The notes beneath the pieces were generated by a model. It did no database searches. It saw nothing but the letters and a program-made list of their open reading frames with translations, and had not been told where the DNA came from. A stretch of DNA of 64,000 nucleotides, taken from positions 15,190,001 to 15,254,000 of the forward strand of contig NC_061154.1 of the NCBI RefSeq assembly GCF_905220365.1. The letters are read 5' to 3'. Below, in pieces: positions 1 to 12,147 of the stretch (positions are counted from its first letter, which is position 1; each line of letters starts with the position of its first letter). Both the position numbers and the translations under genes were made by a program. The DNA is from Vanessa cardui. Its lineage: Eukaryota; Arthropoda; Insecta; Lepidoptera; Nymphalidae.

Positions 1-317
1 TGGTTTCACAAGTAGCCTATTATACAGAAAAAAAAAACTACATAAAACACAATAGCATCAAATCAATAACCAATCCAAAAGAACTATTTATTCTTTTGGA
101 ATTTATTCAGACCATACTTATATGAATTTTTCTCATTAAATTAACATTAAGGCGTTAGGAAAAGCACTTTTTTTTCAATAGACTGTTTTTCAATATATTT
201 CAAGAGTAAGGTGAAAATAGCGAAAAACGTCGTAACTGTACGATTTCATTTTGCAGTTTCCAATAACTACTCACGGTAGGTTAAAAATTTATAGGACCTA
301 AACATTTTAGCGTAAAT

Positions 318-1174
318 GAAGCAACAAAAAGCAGTATAAACTTCATTCAAGTTGGCTTACAAGCACTTCTGAATCGTCATTTTACAATTAAGTGAAGTTA
401 CTATCGCTTCGGACTTCGGGAAGCAGATTCTACTGAGAAGAACCGGCAAGAAACTCAGTAGTTGCTCTTTTTCAACATTTAAAAAATACAGTCATATTAG
501 TTAAATACAATTATATACATATGTACAGAGCCGGATTTAAAGGTCTGGAGGCCCCCGGGCCACAAAGCAGCGGGGGCCCTAGAAAGACAGAAGCGTGAAC
601 AACCTAATAATTATATTATCATGAATTAATTACTTTTTTATTTCAATCAGTAAGCTATGATTTATTTACTTGTATCGGTAACTTTTAAAATATTAAATAA
701 TAACATTATTATAATTTGACTATATCTTGGTATTTGTTAACTCGCTGAAAACTGAGGCCCCCACTAATGTGGAGGCCCCAGGCAGTTGCCCCGGTTGGCC
801 CTCCCCTAAATACGGCCCTGTATATGTATGTCCTGTCTGGAAGTCAACAGGTATTAACTCCGCGCTTTTTTTATCATATATAAAATCTTGTATCGAATAA
901 TATGCCTTTTTTACCAACGTATTTTACATTTGAATTTCCGAAACAGCAAAGTAAAAAATGTCTGCGGAATTTTATTATAGAAACGAATACCTTGCCCCAA
1001 GAAGGATTTATTTACTTTGCGGATTCGGAAACCTGGCATTCTTGTGCACATACAATGATTATCATTGATTTTATCAGTGATTTATGTTACTGTTAATATA
1101 CATAATATTGTTGTAAATATACTATGCAACAGTGAGTATTCCGACTTTGTTAAAAACATCCCGAAGAGAGTCTC
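318..1174 (-). mobile_element. LINE 3' fragment, split by a MITE
   Basis: This stretch aligns with the LINE remnant at about 56,822-57,385: both share blocks such as gagaagaaccggcaagaaac and cccgaagagagtctctag in the same order. The better copy carries reverse-transcriptase motifs on the minus strand, so this is probably the 3' part of the same family, read on the minus strand. It has no long open frame. Continuity is broken by the element at 526-820. Confidence 0.6.
526..820. mobile_element. hAT-like MITE inside the LINE fragment
   Basis: The ends are imperfect inverted repeats: cagagccggatttaa at the left, and cagggccgtatttag when the right end is read on the other strand. The outer sequence is catatgta on the left and tatatgta on the right, a near-perfect 8-bp target duplication, which is the hAT length. 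The homologous LINE at 57 kb lacks the insert. It has no coding capacity. GC-rich subterminal blocks (ggcccccgggcc and ggccccaggc) distinguish it from its AT-rich surroundings. Confidence 0.65.
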
Positions 1175-2974
1175 TAGTATAACGAAGTACCAGCCAAGTT
1201 AAAGCGAAAAACGAAATAAAACCCCTTTTTCAGGATGGCGGCGAATGCATACAAAATCAAGGTGGATAATTTTAAGTTAAGCTCTTCTAAGCTCCTCCTG
1301 AAATATATCCAAAAATCTGCTTTTTTTTGTACATAATGACTGGACTAATTACTTTTAAATTATAGATATAAATCAGTAATAAAATATTACCTACAATCAT
1401 GAAAAGTCAATATAAAATGATAACATAAAACTGATTACTGTTTGGTAATTTGTTTTAGGAATTATCAACATGATTATTGATTTCTATTTTTTTTCCATTC
1501 TTTAGATTAACTTTGTGATAAAATGAAACCTATACTGTAAAAACCATCAATTAGAAACGACTATATTAGTTTCCCACTAAAATTTCTTGTATGTCTATCT
1601 TTATATTTATCTGTATAATTTGTGACTAAAATACTTAAAAGAAGTGACTGTGTAAGAAATGGATTTCTGACTCTTAATCTCTCTTAATGCTTCTTGGTAT
1701 CAGTCAGTCTTGGAAATTTTACTGAGCAACAAAGTCAAGAAGATTTGTCAGCTCCAATCTCAGATATTTCCAATAATGTGCCAACCAGCTTAGGTTGGTA
1801 GAATCTGCTCATATAAATTCGGCGAAAACACTAATAGTTAAGATTGCTATATTCCAGTATGAAGAATGAGTCATGGCCACAAGGAATGAAACAATGTCTC
1901 ACAATATTGTCTTTCACCACCAAAAATTAGTAAATTTATACTATATATATATAAATAATTACATAAATTATTCGTGCTTTTCAAGTCCAAAGTTGGTAGC
2001 ATCTGTTGCAATTCATATCTTTTAGCCACTGGACCATAACATGTTTTTGAAAATGAAGCTCATTAAAGAGGATTAATATTTCATACACTACTGATACTAA
2101 GTCTATAGGCAGTGGTGACTGGTGACCACTTCAATTAGGAGGCCATAACACATATCTACAGATGAATACACTAAAGATGTGAGGTAAACATACAAAATTT
2201 TGCATTTATAAAAGAAACTGCATACTACTCCTTCCTTAATATGAACCTTATATAAACCTCTCACATTGAGAATTATGCCACAATTTTCAGGTGAATTCAT
2301 ATCTTTCATGTTCTTAGATCATTACACTTATTCTACTCTATTTAAATGAGTAACATATTAACCAGGGCATAATATAACAACAATAAAAATGTGTCAAGTG
2401 TCAACCGCTACGGTGTCGATACTCGATACGGTGATTTTGAGCTGTACCCTTAGTACCTACTGACGTCTCACATTTTTATTAGAAGGTGATACATAAACAA
2501 TATGAAATTGGTAATTTGGCAGATATGTTATAAACTATATTATAATATATTTAATTATTACCCTTAAAATAATTATATAATACTGGTCACCGAATTTCTT
2601 GTCTAACTGCTTTAATTTATACAAATGCCTGAAATAGACCTCCAATAATTCGGCATGTGAGATACGTAAATAAATAATGAAAATATTTCGATAAGTTAAT
2701 GTAACAATGCCTTTTATATACTTAGTACGCAGTAATGTTAAATGTATACTAAAACGTAGTAGGTAAATGTTTTCTCTTTAATGGGTAAGCTCCCATCCTA
2801 TGCTCTACACCACTAGGAGGAAATAGTGTGATGTTTATAAAATTCACTATAAAACTTGTTCGGTGAGTTTAATACAAATTGAAAAACTATTTTTTATGGT
2901 TAAACGCACTTTCTACTGTCTGAAAATAAAATAAAAAAATATACAAGTGCATTTTACCAAAACTGAAAGCTTTT
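1175..2974. other. AT-rich intergenic DNA
   Basis: No convincing exon, RNA gene or recognisable transposon is seen here. Short open frames lack family features and are broken by the general AT richness. Confidence 0.5.
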
Positions 2975-3302
2975 CTAGCAACACCCTGTTACGAGTATTG
3001 ATCGAATCCTACAAGTTATTAGTTATTCAGAACGTTAGGGTGCTTACCGCTTACAAACAAATAAATATATTGATAAATTACTATTGTGGTGACTGAAATA
3101 TAGGAGTGCATTTGAACAATAAGTAAGAGTAATATTATGAAAAAACTGAATTAGTTATTTTACTTTATTGATTTAGTTAATGTAACGGTTTTATAGACAA
3201 TATTAAGATCAATAAAACAAAATATTTTTTGAACGTAGCATAATAATTGTCAAGAAAATTAATTAAGAAGTAAGTTACATATTTGCCTTGGCGAAAATAT
3301 GG
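2975..3302 (+). promoter_or_regulatory. Conserved leader/promoter region of Tudor copy A
   Basis: It begins with a ctagcaacac motif followed by gagtattgatcg and ends with ggcgaaaatatg just before a GT donor (gggtaactg). The same ordered landmarks precede copies C and D but not copy B. I read it as promoter plus untranslated exon 1. The intron would run 3303-3936 and end in tttatttactttag, six bases before the ATG. The transcription start is not defined by the sequence. Confidence 0.5.
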
Positions 3303-3942
3303 GTAACTGTTTTCAAAATAATATTTGTGTACTTATGTGTTTTGTGTTGTTGCGTTTTTTAACCAGGCACATTGATGTATTTGTTTAAAAAGTGTGCTCT
3401 TAGATTATTTATTTTTTTCTAATCTAAAGGTGTACCTACTAAAATAATGTAATTTTTAGAATCGAAACTATTAAACAAAATCTAAAGCTTTATTTATATA
3501 TACATACGGCGAATTCTTTTTTGAGCTGATATTGTTACATTAGAAAATATAGTCTTTTCTGTAGAATGCTGTTTACCGCATATAATATTTATTGTATAAA
3601 AACCTTGTTATAAATTTTTATAAATTATGTAATTATCTTTAAATTATTTATCCTTGCACTTTTTATATAATTGTATAATATAGTTTGCTATGTGCCAAAA
3701 AATACGTGTGGATAAGTTAAACGTTTCTATAACCTCTTGGTGTTTTTAAATGTCGTATGCCATAAACAAGACTACAGCTACCAAATAATTTAACATTTCG
3801 GATATTATTTTCGTGATTGATCATGTTTATATATACTTGCTCAGATAGGTTTGGTGGCTAACTATGATTCGTTGTGATATTTCGATACATTAAGATATTT
3901 TTATATCATCTTTAATACGTTGTTTATTTACTTTAGAATAAA

Positions 3943-5160
3943 ATGGAAGAAATCGAAAAAGTAGTACCGGATATACCACCCAATTCTTTTGATACGGATT
4001 TTATCCATTTGGTAGAATTGACTCACATTTTAAATCCATTCGACTTTTACGTGCGGCCTGTAAAATATAAATCCATTATCCAGGATTGGGAATCCATGGA
4101 AACTAAAATCAAGCCTGCAAGATTCAACATACAGGATTTGGTAATATTCAATTTGGGCTATTTACGTGGTGGTCGTAAGTATATAAGAGGACGAATAACT
4201 CGTATATCAAAAGTTAATAATTTTCTAACGTGCGATGTATTTGCCATTGATTATGGTTTTAAAGAAAAATCAATCCCAATGGAATACGTATGGGAATGCT
4301 CACAAGAATTGGCAAATATACCACCACTAGCTTATAACTGTCGGCTCGCTAACTGTTACCCAATGGAGCCGCGAGGTTTTACGTCTGAAACAAACGAGGC
4401 TATTAAAGATTTTATTGGAGGTGAACCTGTTAAAATGAAATTTTTAGGCAAGAAACCAAATAAGATTCTGGTTGACTTAATAAATTCAAATAAAGAGAGT
4501 ATTGCGATACTCCTAGCTATCGACGGCTATTCAACAATAGGTCTTTCTTCTGATGAGATGGCTAGAAATCCTATTATACGTGGCAAAAGAATTTATTTTC
4601 ATTTCAAAGAGCTTAAGATTGGTGAAACTCTACATGTGAGGGTTCAATCAGGTAATTCTCTCAACGGATTCTATGTTGCCAGAGTTAGCGACTACAACAA
4701 ACACCTTCAAGAAATTGATATCATATCATTTTACGCAAGAAGAGAATCTTCGCTATTGCCTCTGCATTTGGTTACAGGCCGCTTAGTATGTGTAAAAATT
4801 GATAAAGAAAATAAATACGAGAGAGCTTTTATCAAAAAAGTTACAAAGCCAAACGAAAGTGCTATCGTACAACTCGTAGATTGGGGCAGAGATGAGGAAT
4901 TCAATATAGATAAAATGAAATATATGCACCCACAATGCTTGAGGACACCAGTCCTTTCGATTTATTGCAAATGTGAAGAGAATCAAGCTTGGGACAACGG
5001 ATTGGGCTGTTTTTTGTCTCCGGGATATGAATTTAATATAACTATTAAAAGTCTTGGACATAATTTCAAATTTCCTAATAAAGTTAATATTTCCGCTCTG
5101 CCTGTACCAGACAATAATGATGATGTTAGAGCTTTACCAGATAACATTTTTGACGAGTAA
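3943..5160 (+). CDS. Double Tudor-domain protein, copy A
   Basis: An intact 405-residue protein, encoded in one exon. The first extended Tudor unit has a core around residues 62-130 (VIFN, RGRITRI, AIDYG at 101-105, LANIPPLA) flanked by staphylococcal-nuclease-like strands near 21-40 and 163-180. A second unit has flanking strands at about 227-265 and a core at 277-337 with LVDWG at 311-315. Tudor domains of this class usually bind methylarginine tails of Piwi and other germ-granule proteins, so a role in piRNA or germline RNP assembly is likely but inferred. The N-terminal pattern resembles the Tudor part of TDRD12/Yb proteins, but no DEAD helicase is present. An acidic C-terminal tail carries RALP. 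The start is supported by conservation in all four copies and by a splice acceptor (AG at 3935-3936) just upstream. The protein is identical to copy B. Confidence 0.85.
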   Translation: MEEIEKVVPDIPPNSFDTDFIHLVELTHILNPFDFYVRPVKYKSIIQDWESMETKIKPARFNIQDLVIFNLGYLRGGRKYIRGRITRISKVNNFLTCDVFAIDYGFKEKSIPMEYVWECSQELANIPPLAYNCRLANCYPMEPRGFTSETNEAIKDFIGGEPVKMKFLGKKPNKILVDLINSNKESIAILLAIDGYSTIGLSSDEMARNPIIRGKRIYFHFKELKIGETLHVRVQSGNSLNGFYVARVSDYNKHLQEIDIISFYARRESSLLPLHLVTGRLVCVKIDKENKYERAFIKKVTKPNESAIVQLVDWGRDEEFNIDKMKYMHPQCLRTPVLSIYCKCEENQAWDNGLGCFLSPGYEFNITIKSLGHNFKFPNKVNISALPVPDNNDDVRALPDNIFDE

Positions 5161-6547
5161 TATCATTTGACTTTATTTTACTTAGTTTAAGTATATATAC
5201 AATAATTAGACTAGTACTAAATATTATTAATACATACCTACAGGACATAGTTATACTTTTTAGTAAATGTAACCTACATGTAAGTTTCATAATGTTAACC
5301 GACGATACTCGTATTTTCATTCAATTATTGTAAAATGTAACCTATCACAATTTAAATGTAAATCGATAATTGTAATATCAGTAATGTATTCCTAGAGGAA
5401 TTAGGAGAAAATAATGGCTTCATTATCGCTCATCATCTCCATCAAAGAAATTATTTAAATTCTCATTTTTAATTCTAATCGTAACTTATGTATTCTAATT
5501 TATTTTTAGAGGTGGTCTTTAAATTAAGCGTGAGAAACTGGCTACCTTATTTAAGAATGAGATTTTTTATTATATATTTTTATATTAGATGCCTAGATAT
5601 GTATTATACTGATGTGTTACACTGTTAGTTATCATTTGATTACAGTTGTAAGAACAACATTATATTAAAAAATAGTGATAGTGTTTAATGTACAACTCAT
5701 CGAGCCATCTATTTGTATATTTACTTCCCTAAGAAAACTAATCGTATTTTTCATTTTTTGCCCCAATATCATATTAAAAATATCAGGTACTTAGCTAAGG
5801 TATAAAAATGTTTTAGATATAAGTAGTTGCTTATAAATTTTAATGGTTTCTAATAGCGTTCGACCCCTCTTATTAGTAATAATGAAAATAATATGATATA
5901 AATATAATTTATATCATATACATAGCTCTTAGGAATAAGTCTTCACAGAAATTCTCTTAGGAATGTATTTTTTTCAATGTAGTATAATCCATAAATTTAT
6001 ATTAGATCATTAATTCTGATGAGTCCTATTTACAAACAAACAAATTTTACCTTTATATATTATTAGTATAGATAATTTAAAAACTTTTATTAAATTTTAA
6101 ATCAGATGACTATAATCTAGTAACTTAAAGATGAGTATATCCTGTATATACTGTAGAATAAGTATCTATAAAAAAAATATCCAAACTAAAGAAAACTTGT
6201 TACTTTTGGCTTGTTTAAGCTAAAAAAATCAAGTTTCATTAAAATCATATGAATGGTTTAGAAAACCCTAGAGAAAAAAATATGACAAAAAAAAAAACAT
6301 ATTTATTTATAATAAGAAAATTAAATAAATGTTTTATCTCATGACTTCTTTTATTATGTTTGTGTGTAGCTCCTGTCCTATGCATTATATAGTTTATATT
6401 ATTATGTAACTTTATACAAACTGCTAGGGCTGCATTCCCTAAGGAAATACAAACGAAAACTTAAGTGGCATCAATAAAGATTACATTACATTGCATTTCA
6501 AAGTTTATACTTTTGAAGTTGATAGTTATTATGTTATTCTTAACAAT
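5161..6547. other. 3' flank of copy A
   Basis: AT-rich DNA without a gene. A canonical AATAAA lies near 6473 (tcaataaagatt), but whether it ends the transcript cannot be told. A short AT palindrome (atgatataaat...atttatatcat) lies near 5894-5920. All of it is repeated in unit 2. Confidence 0.4.
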
Positions 6548-6835
6548 TTACTTGGTGGTAGGGCTTTGTGCAAGCCCGTCTGTGTAGGTACACGCCCACT
6601 CATCAGTTATTCTACCGCCAAATAACAATAATCAGTATTATTGTGTTCCGGTTTGAAGGGTGAGTGAGCCAGTGTAACAAACAAGCGACATTACATCTTA
6701 GTTCCCAAGGTTGGTGGCGCATTGACGATTTAAGGAATAGTAAATATTTCTTTCAGCATCTTTGTCCATGGTCGATGGTGACCACCACCATCAGTTGGCC
6801 CATATTCTCGTCCACCAACCTATACCATAAAAAAA
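6548..6835 (+). mobile_element. Lepidopteran SINE-like element (family 1)
   Basis: It begins tttacttggtggtagggctt, continues through ctcatcagttattctaccgcc and gttcccaaggttggtgg, and ends with ccaccaacctataccataaa plus an A run. At least six other copies in this window share this order. It lies inside tandem unit 1 and is duplicated with it. Confidence 0.8.
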
Positions 6836-7247
6836 CAACAAACTGCAATCATTTTAAAAAAGCAGAATTTCAATGTTAAGGCATAATTTGAATATCTACT
6901 TCAGTAATATCAACCTATATAAAACACTTAGACTGGCAGCAGTATTCCAGTATTAATTATTTTGTCAACTAAAAGATACATCAAATATTTCAACTTAATT
7001 CATTCAATTACAATAAAATTCATATTTACATACATTCAGCTCCTACAATTTAACTTAAAACAGACTTGTGTGGTCTAGCGCCGTCACAGAGGCCAATTAA
7101 CGGTGGTAATGGCTCGTATCTTATAAAAGATAGTGTATCTAAAAAGCATAAGACCTTCCATAGGGAACTTGTTTTGAAGAACTTAAGGATATTAAAATCA
7201 AAGCTGATTGATTTAGTAGTATAAATTAAAATTTTAACAAAAAGAAA

Positions 7248-8237
7248 AACCGACTTCAAATAAAACACTATTTTAAAACAAATGAATATGCACTAAAAAG
7301 TAATACCAATAATTGCGTATTCAACATATTTTTTAGAGTCGTCCTAAGTAAAATGAAATGAAAAATATTCGACTACTTAAAAGTCGATTTACGATTATAT
7401 AATGTAGTTAAAGTTATTGGTATATTTGGAGACATCACATCACATACACAAAATTTGATTAAAGATAGTAAGAAATTCTTCCCCATATCGGACCCTAACT
7501 GTGAGCCGTATAGGAGTTCCATCACTACATAGTATAAAACAAAGTCGCTTTCTCTGTCCCTATATCTTTAAATCTACGCAACGGATTTTGATGCGGTTTT
7601 TATTAATAGATAGTGTGACTCAAGGGGAAGGTTTGTGTATATAATACATGAACAATATATTAAAGAAATACTGATAATTTTTGAAGTTTGCGGTGTAATG
7701 TCGTAAATAAACAAATTCTGTAGTATATTTAGTATCAGTATTGCAATCGTGCGAAGCCGGGGTGGGTAGCTAGTTGATTATAATATTCGACTATGATAAT
7801 TACATAAACATAACCACATTACAGAAGGTGACTCAAATATCCAAATAACTTATTAATAAAAGATTCGACCGAGTATCGCTAACGTGCTCCTCAGAATTGT
7901 TCCGTTCCCTTCCGTTCCGTTACTTTGTCATGGATCCTATGCTCAGAACCTTACCAAACTTTCACCAAACTACCCTTGAAGTATATATTTTATAATAAAA
8001 AAAGAATTATCAAAATTGGTTAAAGTGATTTTCAGTTATTCACATATTTGTCGCGCATATACATAATGCAAATTTAAGACTTATGTCGTTTTCATACGGA
8101 TACCATCATCGGAAAAATATAAAATTAAAATGGGACCCCATTATCAAAATCGGTCCACCCAGTGAAAAGTTATGAGGTAACAAATATAAAAAAAAAATAC
8201 AGACGAATTGATAACCTCCTCCTTTTTGAAGTCGGTT
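7248..8237. mobile_element. Nonautonomous element with AACCGACTTCAAA ends
   Basis: A perfect 13-bp inverted pair, aaccgacttcaaa at 7248-7260 and tttgaagtcggtt at 8225-8237, bounds about 1 kb without coding potential. The right part (gaccccattatcaaaatcgg, followed by cctcctcctttttgaagtcgg) matches a repeat I recognise as very common in Lepidoptera. Another element appears nested in it at 7534-7774. Confidence 0.55.
7534..7774 (+). mobile_element. Helitron-like nonautonomous element (nested)
   Basis: It contains ctacgcaacggattttgatg and ends gcgaagccggggtgggtagc followed by tagt. The terminal CTAG-T after a GC-rich segment fits a Helitron 3' end, and the internal motif is common in lepidopteran genomes. 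The left boundary is approximate. Confidence 0.45.
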
Positions 8238-8842
8238 GAAAATTAGAAGTCTATCGACAACTTCTATGGCCTCATGACCCTATCAGTGTATACTTATTCA
8301 ATAAAAATATATTTTTAAAAGTTAAACTTAATTGTAAATTAGAATAAAGAAATAGCTTTTGACGGGATTTTGCAACAAAATCTAAAGCTTTATTTATATA
8401 TACATACGGCGAATTCTTTTTTGAGCTGATATTGTTACATTAGAAAATATAGTCTTTTCTGTAGAATGCTGTTTACCGCATATAATATTTATTGTATAAA
8501 AACCTTGTTATAAATTTTTATAAATTATGTAATTATCTTTAAATTATTTATCCTTGCACTTTTTATATAATTGTATAATATAGTTTGCTATGTGCCAAAA
8601 AATACGTGTGGATAAGTTAAACGTTTCTATAACCTCTTGGTGTTTTTAAATGTCGTATGCCATAAACAAGACTACAGCTACCAAATAATTTAACATTTCG
8701 GATATTATTTTCGTGATTGATCATGTTTATATATACTTGCTCAGATAGGTTTGGTGGCTAACTATGATTCGTTGTGATATTTCGATACATTAAGATATTT
8801 TTATATCATCTTTAATACGTTGTTTATTTACTTTAGAATAAA

Positions 8843-10060
8843 ATGGAAGAAATCGAAAAAGTAGTACCGGATATACCACCCAATTCTTTTGATACGGATT
8901 TTATCCATTTGGTAGAATTGACTCACATTTTAAATCCATTCGACTTTTACGTGCGGCCTGTAAAATATAAATCCATTATCCAGGATTGGGAATCCATGGA
9001 AACTAAAATCAAGCCTGCAAGATTCAACATACAGGATTTGGTAATATTCAATTTGGGCTATTTACGTGGTGGTCGTAAGTATATAAGAGGACGAATAACT
9101 CGTATATCAAAAGTTAATAATTTTCTAACGTGCGATGTATTTGCCATTGATTATGGTTTTAAAGAAAAATCAATCCCAATGGAATACGTATGGGAATGCT
9201 CACAAGAATTGGCAAATATACCACCACTAGCTTATAACTGTCGGCTCGCTAACTGTTACCCAATGGAGCCGCGAGGTTTTACGTCTGAAACAAACGAGGC
9301 TATTAAAGATTTTATTGGAGGTGAACCTGTTAAAATGAAATTTTTAGGCAAGAAACCAAATAAGATTCTGGTTGACTTAATAAATTCAAATAAAGAGAGT
9401 ATTGCGATACTCCTAGCTATCGACGGCTATTCAACAATAGGTCTTTCTTCTGATGAGATGGCTAGAAATCCTATTATACGTGGCAAAAGAATTTATTTTC
9501 ATTTCAAAGAGCTTAAGATTGGTGAAACTCTACATGTGAGGGTTCAATCAGGTAATTCTCTCAACGGATTCTATGTTGCCAGAGTTAGCGACTACAACAA
9601 ACACCTTCAAGAAATTGATATCATATCATTTTACGCAAGAAGAGAATCTTCGCTATTGCCTCTGCATTTGGTTACAGGCCGCTTAGTATGTGTAAAAATT
9701 GATAAAGAAAATAAATACGAGAGAGCTTTTATCAAAAAAGTTACAAAGCCAAACGAAAGTGCTATCGTACAACTCGTAGATTGGGGCAGAGATGAGGAAT
9801 TCAATATAGATAAAATGAAATATATGCACCCACAATGCTTGAGGACACCAGTCCTTTCGATTTATTGCAAATGTGAAGAGAATCAAGCTTGGGACAACGG
9901 ATTGGGCTGTTTTTTGTCTCCGGGATATGAATTTAATATAACTATTAAAAGTCTTGGACATAATTTCAAATTTCCTAATAAAGTTAATATTTCCGCTCTG
10001 CCTGTACCAGACAATAATGATGATGTTAGAGCTTTACCAGATAACATTTTTGACGAGTAA
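8843..10060 (+). CDS. Double Tudor-domain protein, copy B (identical to A)
   Basis: An intact 405-residue frame with the same protein sequence as copy A, so the domain layout is the same: Tudor cores near 62-130 and 277-337, with AIDYG and LVDWG. What differs is upstream. The duplicated unit starts at the equivalent of 3474, so the conserved leader and donor found before A, C and D are missing. Upstream of copy B is instead the 3' flank of copy A. It may be spliced from the copy A leader, use a new promoter, or be silent. The unbroken frame says only that the duplication is recent or constrained. Confidence 0.8.
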   Translation: MEEIEKVVPDIPPNSFDTDFIHLVELTHILNPFDFYVRPVKYKSIIQDWESMETKIKPARFNIQDLVIFNLGYLRGGRKYIRGRITRISKVNNFLTCDVFAIDYGFKEKSIPMEYVWECSQELANIPPLAYNCRLANCYPMEPRGFTSETNEAIKDFIGGEPVKMKFLGKKPNKILVDLINSNKESIAILLAIDGYSTIGLSSDEMARNPIIRGKRIYFHFKELKIGETLHVRVQSGNSLNGFYVARVSDYNKHLQEIDIISFYARRESSLLPLHLVTGRLVCVKIDKENKYERAFIKKVTKPNESAIVQLVDWGRDEEFNIDKMKYMHPQCLRTPVLSIYCKCEENQAWDNGLGCFLSPGYEFNITIKSLGHNFKFPNKVNISALPVPDNNDDVRALPDNIFDE

Positions 10061-11447
10061 TATCATTTGACTTTATTTTACTTAGTTTAAGTATATATAC
10101 AATAATTAGACTAGTACTAAATATTATTAATACATACCTACAGGACATAGTTATACTTTTTAGTAAATGTAACCTACATGTAAGTTTCATAATGTTAACC
10201 GACGATACTCGTATTTTCATTCAATTATTGTAAAATGTAACCTATCACAATTTAAATGTAAATCGATAATTGTAATATCAGTAATGTATTCCTAGAGGAA
10301 TTAGGAGAAAATAATGGCTTCATTATCGCTCATCATCTCCATCAAAGAAATTATTTAAATTCTCATTTTTAATTCTAATCGTAACTTATGTATTCTAATT
10401 TATTTTTAGAGGTGGTCTTTAAATTAAGCGTGAGAAACTGGCTACCTTATTTAAGAATGAGATTTTTTATTATATATTTTTATATTAGATGCCTAGATAT
10501 GTATTATACTGATGTGTTACACTGTTAGTTATCATTTGATTACAGTTGTAAGAACAACATTATATTAAAAAATAGTGATAGTGTTTAATGTACAACTCAT
10601 CGAGCCATCTATTTGTATATTTACTTCCCTAAGAAAACTAATCGTATTTTTCATTTTTTGCCCCAATATCATATTAAAAATATCAGGTACTTAGCTAAGG
10701 TATAAAAATGTTTTAGATATAAGTAGTTGCTTATAAATTTTAATGGTTTCTAATAGCGTTCGACCCCTCTTATTAGTAATAATGAAAATAATATGATATA
10801 AATATAATTTATATCATATACATAGCTCTTAGGAATAAGTCTTCACAGAAATTCTCTTAGGAATGTATTTTTTTCAATGTAGTATAATCCATAAATTTAT
10901 ATTAGATCATTAATTCTGATGAGTCCTATTTACAAACAAACAAATTTTACCTTTATATATTATTAGTATAGATAATTTAAAAACTTTTATTAAATTTTAA
11001 ATCAGATGACTATAATCTAGTAACTTAAAGATGAGTATATCCTGTATATACTGTAGAATAAGTATCTATAAAAAAAATATCCAAACTAAAGAAAACTTGT
11101 TACTTTTGGCTTGTTTAAGCTAAAAAAATCAAGTTTCATTAAAATCATATGAATGGTTTAGAAAACCCTAGAGAAAAAAATATGACAAAAAAAAAAACAT
11201 ATTTATTTATAATAAGAAAATTAAATAAATGTTTTATCTCATGACTTCTTTTATTATGTTTGTGTGTAGCTCCTGTCCTATGCATTATATAGTTTATATT
11301 ATTATGTAACTTTATACAAACTGCTAGGGCTGCATTCCCTAAGGAAATACAAACGAAAACTTAAGTGGCATCAATAAAGATTACATTACATTGCATTTCA
11401 AAGTTTATACTTTTGAAGTTGATAGTTATTATGTTATTCTTAACAAT

Positions 11448-11735
11448 TTACTTGGTGGTAGGGCTTTGTGCAAGCCCGTCTGTGTAGGTACACGCCCACT
11501 CATCAGTTATTCTACCGCCAAATAACAATAATCAGTATTATTGTGTTCCGGTTTGAAGGGTGAGTGAGCCAGTGTAACAAACAAGCGACATTACATCTTA
11601 GTTCCCAAGGTTGGTGGCGCATTGACGATTTAAGGAATAGTAAATATTTCTTTCAGCATCTTTGTCCATGGTCGATGGTGACCACCACCATCAGTTGGCC
11701 CATATTCTCGTCCACCAACCTATACCATAAAAAAA
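11448..11735 (+). mobile_element. Lepidopteran SINE-like element (family 1), tandem copy
   Basis: The same insertion as 6548-6835, carried along in the 4.9-kb duplication rather than inserted independently, as shown by identical flanks and tail. Confidence 0.8.
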
Positions 11736-12147
11736 CAACAAACTGCAATCATTTTAAAAAAGCAGAATTTCAATGTTAAGGCATAATTTGAATATCTACT
11801 TCAGTAATATCAACCTATATAAAACACTTAGACTGGCAGCAGTATTCCAGTATTAATTATTTTGTCAACTAAAAGATACATCAAATATTTCAACTTAATT
11901 CATTCAATTACAATAAAATTCATATTTACATACATTCAGCTCCTACAATTTAACTTAAAACAGACTTGTGTGGTCTAGCGCCGTCACAGAGGCCAATTAA
12001 CGGTGGTAATGGCTCGTATCTTATAAAAGATAGTGTATCTAAAAAGCATAAGACCTTCCATAGGGAACTTGTTTTGAAGAACTTAAGGATATTAAAATCA
12101 AAGCTGATTGATTTAGTAGTATAAATTAAAATTTTAACAAAAAGAAA

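Larger units (their letters stand above)
3474..8372. repeat. 4,899-bp tandem unit 1
   Basis: It is directly repeated 4,900 bases downstream, with no difference found wherever the two were compared: the coding sequence, 3' flank, SINE, poly-A runs and transposon remnants. It starts inside the leader intron of copy A (aacaaaatctaaagc) and ends at gacgggattttg. One unmatched base (c, 8373) separates the two units. Confidence 0.95.

Noticed and set aside
4783..5061. 92-codon minus-strand open frame inside Tudor copy A (and its twin at 9683-9961)
   Set aside because: It is a shadow of the coding strand, absent from copies C and D, with no family features.
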